Notes under the pieces: model-generated
The model's database searches: none
What the model was told of the DNA's origin: nothing
Seen by the model: only the letters and a program-made list of their open reading frames with translations
Assembly: GCA_958426095.1 (NCBI GenBank)
Contig: CATZYB010000076.1
Span: 1-11,058, forward strand
Length of the DNA stretch: 11,058 nt
Source of the DNA: an uncultured Lachnospiraceae bacterium
GTDB taxonomy: Bacteria > Bacillota > Clostridia > Lachnospirales > Lachnospiraceae
Direction: 5' to 3'
Position numbers and translations under genes: made by a program
In this document: positions 7,819-11,058 of the stretch, in pieces
Layout of the letters: every line of letters starts with the position of its first letter
Numbering within the stretch: position 1 is the stretch's first letter

Positions 7819-8946
7819 TTGCTTGAGATAAAAACAAATGAAATGGATGCAGCAGCTAAAATACTTGTTATTGGTGTCGGCGGCGCCGGAAACAATGCAG
7901 TAAACCGTATGATCGAAGAAAATATTGTCGGTGTGGAATTTATCGGCGTAAATACAGATAGACAGGCTTTACAGTTATGTAAGGCCAATCAGCTTGTACA
8001 GATTGGCGAGAAGCTGACAAAAGGACTTGGTGCCGGTGCGAAACCGGAAGTTGGTGCAAAAGCGGCCGAAGAAAGTGTTGATGAACTGACTGAAATGATC
8101 AAAGGCGCTGACATGGTATTCGTTACCTGCGGTATGGGCGGCGGCACAGGAACAGGTGCAGCTCCGGTTGTTGCGGGAATCGCAAAGAGCCTGGGATGTC
8201 TGACTGTCGGCGTTGTTACAAAACCTTTTCGTTTTGAAGCAAAGCAGAGAATGGTAAATGCAAACATGGGTATCGAAAATCTGAAAGAAAATGTAGATAC
8301 TCTGATCATTATTCCAAATGATAAACTTCTTGAAATTGTAGACCGTCGGACTTCTATGCCGGAAGCTTTGAAGAAAGCTGACGAAGTATTGCAGCAGGGC
8401 GTTCAGGGTATCACTGACCTGATTAATGTTCCGGGACTTATCAACCTCGACTTTGCGGATATTCAAACCGTTATGAAAGATAAAGGTATCGCGCATATCG
8501 GTATCGGTGAAGGTCATGGAGATGACAAGGCTCTCGATGCCGTTAAACAGGCAACGACCAGCCCATTGCTTGAAACAACGATTGAAGGCGCTACAGATAT
8601 CGTTATCAATATTTCCGGCGATATCGGTCTGATCGAAGCCAACGAAGCGGCAATGTACGTTGAAGAACTGGCCGGTGAATCTGCAAACATCATCTTCGGT
8701 GCGATGTATGATGAAAGCACACCGGATACATGCTCCATCACGGTTATTGCAACTGGACTGGAAGCACAGGAAAGCGCAGGACAGACAACGACTTTCATGA
8801 AGAAAGCCAATGAACGTCCGGCTTTTAACAGCGGCGCTTCTTCCTTTAAGACAGCGGCTCCGACTCAGAGAACTCCGATCACTAAGAGTGAGACAACCGT
8901 TGGAACAAGCACCATTCAGATTCCAAGCTTCTTACAGAAGAAATAA
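7819..8946 (+). CDS. ftsZ: Cell division GTPase FtsZ
   Basis: A tubulin-like GTPase that polymerises into the Z ring at midcell and recruits the divisome. It has 375 residues. The N-terminal nucleotide domain starts at about residue 14 with ILVIGVGGAGNNAVNRM. The tubulin signature GGGTGTG is at 107-113. The T7 synergy loop NLDFADI at 209-215 supplies the catalytic aspartates (Asp211, Asp214). A variable linker rich in Thr and Ser follows from about 320, and the protein ends in the conserved peptide IQIPSFLQKK, which in other bacteria binds FtsA, SepF or similar tethers. Translation starts at TTG: AAAAGGAGG at 7803-7811 is 7 bp upstream, and the resulting N-terminus is the one expected for the family. 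No ftsA precedes it in this window. A terminator follows. Confidence 0.98.
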   Translation: MLEIKTNEMDAAAKILVIGVGGAGNNAVNRMIEENIVGVEFIGVNTDRQALQLCKANQLVQIGEKLTKGLGAGAKPEVGAKAAEESVDELTEMIKGADMVFVTCGMGGGTGTGAAPVVAGIAKSLGCLTVGVVTKPFRFEAKQRMVNANMGIENLKENVDTLIIIPNDKLLEIVDRRTSMPEALKKADEVLQQGVQGITDLINVPGLINLDFADIQTVMKDKGIAHIGIGEGHGDDKALDAVKQATTSPLLETTIEGATDIVINISGDIGLIEANEAAMYVEELAGESANIIFGAMYDESTPDTCSITVIATGLEAQESAGQTTTFMKKANERPAFNSGASSFKTAAPTQRTPITKSETTVGTSTIQIPSFLQKK

Positions 8947-8960
8947 TATTATTAATAATA

Positions 8961-9014
8961 AAAAAGTGTTCTTTGAAAAACCGTTTCAAGGTTTGGAAAA
9001 GAACACTTTTTTTT
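8961..9014 (+). terminator. Rho-independent terminator after ftsZ
   Basis: AAAAAGTGTTCTTT (8961-8974) pairs perfectly with AAAGAACACTTTTT (8998-9011). The loop contains a second stem, AAACC (8978-8982) with GGTTT (8990-8994). Eight T residues follow at 9007-9014. It separates the division genes from the sporulation sigma locus. The A-run on the left arm makes the structure nearly symmetrical, but no gene converges on it from the right. Confidence 0.9.
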
Positions 9015-9030
9015 GACCTTTTTGCATGTT

Positions 9031-9081
9031 TTGTAGAAAGCGGCGGAAACATTTTATGGAACCGGGACAACCGTTTGACAA
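9031..9081 (+). promoter_or_regulatory. Candidate Spo0A binding sites upstream of spoIIGA
   Basis: The Spo0A box is TTGTCGAA or its complement. TTGTAGAA at 9031-9038 differs by one base. On the opposite strand, TTGTCAAA (top-strand 9074-9081) also differs by one base and overlaps the -35 hexamer. A further GACAA at 9066-9070 repeats the core 11 bp before the GACAA at 9077-9081, one helical turn apart. An upstream site plus a tandem site overlapping -35 matches the general arrangement of the Bacillus subtilis spoIIG promoter. The boxes are degenerate, so this is an inference from pattern and location. Confidence 0.55.
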
Positions 9082-9107
9082 AATATTTCCGGACTTTGAG
9101 TTATAAT
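9075..9107 (+). promoter_or_regulatory. spoIIG-type promoter with 21-bp spacer
   Basis: A perfect TTGACA at 9075-9080 and a perfect TATAAT at 9102-9107 are separated by 21 bp rather than 17. The Bacillus subtilis spoIIG promoter is known for consensus-like sigma-A elements set 22 bp apart, which makes it dependent on phosphorylated Spo0A. Here the promoter stands before spoIIGA-sigE, just after the ftsZ terminator, so the same logic probably applies. Transcription would start near 9114. Confidence 0.7.
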
Positions 9108-9156
9108 AGGGTCAATCATTTTCAGGAGGTGATTTGAACCCGTTATCAGGAACCGC

Positions 9157-9672
9157 TTGTCAAATAAAATATCGTTTTGTTTCTCACAATCTCATCCGAT
9201 AAAATCTGTTCACCACCAGATTCTTTTATGCGGGTGCTTCTTTCTGATCGGAAGTTTGTGCCCAATCATTTTCTGCCACACCCATTTTGCAAAGGAATAT
9301 CGGTTAAAAAATTACTGTGGAAATCTTCAAATATACCTGAATGGACACCGCACGGTTGTCAAAGCACTTTTGGATACGGGCAATCGTTTATATGAGCCGC
9401 TGACCGGAAAGCCGGTCTGCCTGGTGGAATATGGGCGTCTGAAAACCTGCCTGAAAAATGGAAGTGAGCTTCCGAAGGTTCGGGCGATTCCATATCACTC
9501 CGTCGGAGACAATCACGGGGTGTTGATGGGAATTACGGCAGATAAGCTGATTTTTCAAAATCAGGGACGAAAATATGAGCAGAGTGGGTGTATCATTGGC
9601 ATTTATCCGGGAAAATTGAGCGAAAGTGGAGAATTCTATGCCATTGTGCATCCGGACATTCTGAAAAAGTAA
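9157..9672 (+). CDS. spoIIGA: SpoIIGA, sigma-E processing aspartic protease, N-terminally truncated
   Basis: SpoIIGA is the mother-cell septal membrane protease that cleaves pro-sigma-E after a SpoIIR signal from the forespore. The C-terminal half is clearly this family: ALLDTGNRLYEPLTGKP carries the catalytic DTG (Asp73-Gly75), followed by IPYHSVGDNHGVLMGI and a C-terminal GEFYAIVHPDIL. Only one hydrophobic segment (about 22-39) precedes it. Bacillus SpoIIGA is about 309 residues with five membrane segments and its active Asp at 183, so about 110 residues are missing here. The strong AGGAGGTGA (9124-9132) lies 24 bp before the first in-frame start, the TTG at 9157. A TTG at 9134 is nearer but reads into a 22-codon frame ending at 9202. 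The actual start is therefore uncertain. It may be a decaying gene or a single-span variant; the protease frame is intact. sigE follows after 21 bp. Confidence 0.75.
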   Translation: MSNKISFCFSQSHPIKSVHHQILLCGCFFLIGSLCPIIFCHTHFAKEYRLKNYCGNLQIYLNGHRTVVKALLDTGNRLYEPLTGKPVCLVEYGRLKTCLKNGSELPKVRAIPYHSVGDNHGVLMGITADKLIFQNQGRKYEQSGCIIGIYPGKLSESGEFYAIVHPDILKK

Positions 9673-9693
9673 TGTGTGCGGAAGGAGCAAAAT

Positions 9694-10434
9694 ATGATAT
9701 GTAGTGCAACATTACCGGGAAAATTTCGATATGCAGCGCGTCGAAATCCTCAGAAGATGATTCGTCAAAGTGGTGGAGATATTTTTTATATCGGAGGAGC
9801 GGATGTATTACCGGTACCGTTGGAAAACGAAGCCGAAGCTGAGGCTATAGGCATGCTTGGAACGGAAAAGGAGAAGGACGGCCGGGCGGTACTGATCGAA
9901 CATAATCTGAGATTGGTCGTTTATATTGCCAGAAAATTTGATAATACGGGCATTGGCGTAGAGGACCTGATATCCATAGGGACTATTGGATTGATCAAAG
10001 CCATAAATTCTTTTAATCCGGAAAAAAAAATCAAGCTGGCGACCTATGCATCACGATGTATAGAAAATGAAATATTAATGTATTTGCGGAGAAATAGTAA
10101 AACCCGGATGGAAGTATCTATAGATGAACCTTTGAATGTGGACTGGGACGGCAATGAACTGCTTTTGTCAGATATTCTCGGAACAGACGAAGATGTGATC
10201 TACAAGGGGATTGAAGGCGAGGTGGACCGGTTGCTTCTAAATAAGGCGATCGATAAGCTTTCACCGAGGGAGCAGACGATTATCAAGCTGCGTTTTGGGT
10301 TAAATACGAAGGATGGATATGAACGGACGCAGAAGGAAGTGGCGGATTTGCTCGGCATTTCCCAATCCTATATATCCCGATTAGAAAAGAAAATCATGGT
10401 CCGGCTGAAAAAAGAAATCAGTCGGATGAGTTAA
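9694..10434 (+). CDS. sigE: RNA polymerase sporulation sigma factor, pro-sigma-E
   Basis: The first mother-cell-specific sigma factor, made as an inactive precursor and cleaved by SpoIIGA after septation. It has 246 residues from the ATG at 9694, chosen because AAGGAG at 9682-9687 lies 6 bp upstream; a GTG at 9676 is also in frame but precedes that site. Region 2 is near-identical to known sigma-E (NLRLVVYIARKF, EDLISIGTIGLIKA, IKLATYASRCIENEILMYL), followed by DEPLNVDWDGNELLLSD. Region 4 begins about 189 (LSPREQ), and its helix-turn-helix spans about 212-233 (TQKEVADLLGISQSYISRL). The mature protein should begin near the conserved YIGGAD at 32-37. The 31-residue propeptide is basic but does not resemble the amphipathic, hydrophobic Bacillus propeptide. 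It is co-transcribed with spoIIGA. Confidence 0.97.
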   Translation: MICSATLPGKFRYAARRNPQKMIRQSGGDIFYIGGADVLPVPLENEAEAEAIGMLGTEKEKDGRAVLIEHNLRLVVYIARKFDNTGIGVEDLISIGTIGLIKAINSFNPEKKIKLATYASRCIENEILMYLRRNSKTRMEVSIDEPLNVDWDGNELLLSDILGTDEDVIYKGIEGEVDRLLLNKAIDKLSPREQTIIKLRFGLNTKDGYERTQKEVADLLGISQSYISRLEKKIMVRLKKEISRMS

Positions 10435-10485
10435 TGAATTTACTTTTTGTCAAGCCCCAATAATTTTTTTATTTTTTTTAAAACC

Positions 10486-10515
10486 GTATAATAAAATTTC
10501 ATAATGTGAAAAATC
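10486..10515 (+). promoter_or_regulatory. Candidate sigma-F-type promoter for sigG
   Basis: GTATA at 10486-10490 matches the sigma-F -35 pattern GywTA. After a 15-bp spacer, the spacing used by sigma-F, GTGAAAAATC at 10506-10515 matches most of the -10 pattern (G, then purine-A-n-A-n-T), missing the second G and the final A/T. In Bacillus, sigG is first transcribed by sigma-F in the forespore, so a promoter of this type is expected here. No good sigma-A promoter is present. Confidence 0.5.
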
Positions 10516-10564
10516 TTTACTGTACTTCAGTTGACAAGCAAGTGTGGTAAGGAGGATTCTTATT

Positions 10565-11058
10565 ATGGCTCAGGGTAAGGTTGAGATATGCGGTGTTAAT
10601 ACTTCAAAGCTTCCTCTCCTCAAGGAAGAGGAGAAGGAAGCTTTGCTTTTACGTATTAAGGCAGGGGATATGGCAGCAAAGGAAGAGTACATCAGGGGAA
10701 ATCTTCGACTGGTACTCAGTGTCATTAAACGGTTTTCCAACAGCAATGAAAATCCGGACGATCTGTTTCAGGTGGGGTGTATTGGCCTGATGAAAGCCAT
10801 AGATAATTTTGATCTGAGTCAGGGGGTTAAATTTTCGACCTATGCAGTGCCGATGATCATCGGAGAAATCCGGCGTTATCTTCGGGATAATAATAGCATC
10901 CGGGTGAGCCGGTCGCTTAGGGACACGGCCTATAAAGCAATTTATGCCAGGGAGGCATTTATCAAAAAAAATAATCGGGAGCCGTCCGTTATGGAAGTAG
11001 CCGGGGAAATCGGTATCAGTAAAGAGGACATTGTTTTTGCCATGGATGCGATCCAGAG
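10565..11058 (+). CDS. sigG: RNA polymerase sporulation sigma factor SigG (5' part, runs off window)
   Basis: The late forespore sigma factor, which turns on genes for spore protection and germination after engulfment. The ATG at 10565 is preceded by AAGGAGGA at 10549-10556, and the frame is open to the window end, giving 164 complete residues. The N-terminal signature KVEICGVNTSKLP is characteristic of sigma-G. Region 2 follows (GNLRLVLSVIKRF, DDLFQVGCIGLMKAIDNFD, VKFSTYAVPMIIGEIRRYLRDNN), then IRVSRSLRDTAYKA and the start of region 3. Region 4 lies outside the window. A stable hairpin is embedded in codons 14-27. The 130-bp spacer after sigE holds a candidate sigma-F promoter, so sigG is probably its own transcription unit, possibly with some readthrough. 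Confidence 0.96.
   Translation, partial: MAQGKVEICGVNTSKLPLLKEEEKEALLLRIKAGDMAAKEEYIRGNLRLVLSVIKRFSNSNENPDDLFQVGCIGLMKAIDNFDLSQGVKFSTYAVPMIIGEIRRYLRDNNSIRVSRSLRDTAYKAIYAREAFIKKNNREPSVMEVAGEIGISKEDIVFAMDAIQ
10605..10645 (+). other. Long hairpin within the 5' coding region of sigG
   Basis: CAAAGCTTCCTCTCCTC (10605-10621) pairs with GAGGAGAAGGAAGCTTTG (10628-10645) over 17 base pairs with one bulged A, enclosing the six-base loop AAGGAA. Nine of the 17 pairs are G-C. It begins 40 bases after the A of the start codon. No T-tract follows, so it is not a standard terminator. Confidence 0.75.

Noticed and set aside
9177..9395. 72-codon frame overlapping the 5' part of spoIIGA
   Set aside because: It overlaps the start of the conserved protease domain in another frame, begins at a TTG with no ribosome binding site, and lacks any SpoIIGA-like hydrophobic pattern, so it does not supply the missing N-terminus.
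10464..10479. T-rich run after sigE as a terminator
   Set aside because: There is no G+C-containing hairpin immediately upstream; without a stem the run is only A+T-rich spacer.
10531..10536. TTGACA before sigG as a -35 box
   Set aside because: At 17-bp spacing the -10 position would fall in the ribosome binding site (around 10554) with no TATAAT-like sequence.
10581..10790. 69-codon + strand frame in the sigG region
   Set aside because: It is an out-of-frame shadow of sigG, whose true frame starts at 10565 and is clearly conserved to the window end.

Overview
The window is a division and cell-wall (dcw) cluster joined to the start of the sporulation sigma-factor locus of an endospore-forming, low-to-medium G+C Firmicute. 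The gene order, the ftsZ-spoIIGA-sigE-sigG junction, strong AGGAGG-type ribosome binding sites and frequent GTG/TTG starts point to class Clostridia, most likely Lachnospiraceae. That placement comes from protein and gene-order similarity as I remember it, not from a search. Every gene found is on the + strand. I see no tRNA, rRNA, CRISPR array, insertion sequence or prophage gene.

Layout: the last codons of an unidentified gene (1-45); a class B penicillin-binding transpeptidase of the FtsI/SpoVD type (90-1847); a strong candidate sigma-A promoter (1852-1880); mraY (1927-2898), murD (2939-4300), a SEDS-family ftsW (4353-5489), murA (5552-6835), divIB/ftsQ (6847-7722) and ftsZ (7819-8946). 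A rho-independent terminator (8961-9014) closes the division part. A spoIIG-like promoter follows, with TTGACA and TATAAT 21 bp apart and Spo0A-box-like sequences. It drives a short spoIIGA (9157-9672) and sigE (9694-10434). A candidate sigma-F promoter (10486-10515) precedes sigG (from 10565), which runs off the window end.

Together the first block makes lipid II precursors (MurA, MurD, MraY), polymerises and cross-links septal peptidoglycan (FtsW with the PBP), and builds the division ring (FtsZ, DivIB). murG, murB and ftsA are absent from the stretch shown. The second block encodes the early mother-cell regulator pro-sigma-E, its processing protease SpoIIGA, and the late forespore regulator sigma-G.

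The most unusual points are: (i) SpoIIGA keeps its aspartic-protease domain but lacks about 110 N-terminal residues, i.e. most of the membrane domain, and its strong ribosome binding site has no properly placed in-frame start; (ii) the sigma-E propeptide is divergent; (iii) a 17-bp hairpin with one bulge lies inside the first codons of sigG; (iv) the spoIIG promoter keeps the abnormal spacing known from Bacillus; (v) DivIB has a Phe-periodic, very acidic N-terminus; (vi) the PBP third active-site motif reads KTA instead of KTG. Everything else is an ordinary dcw region.
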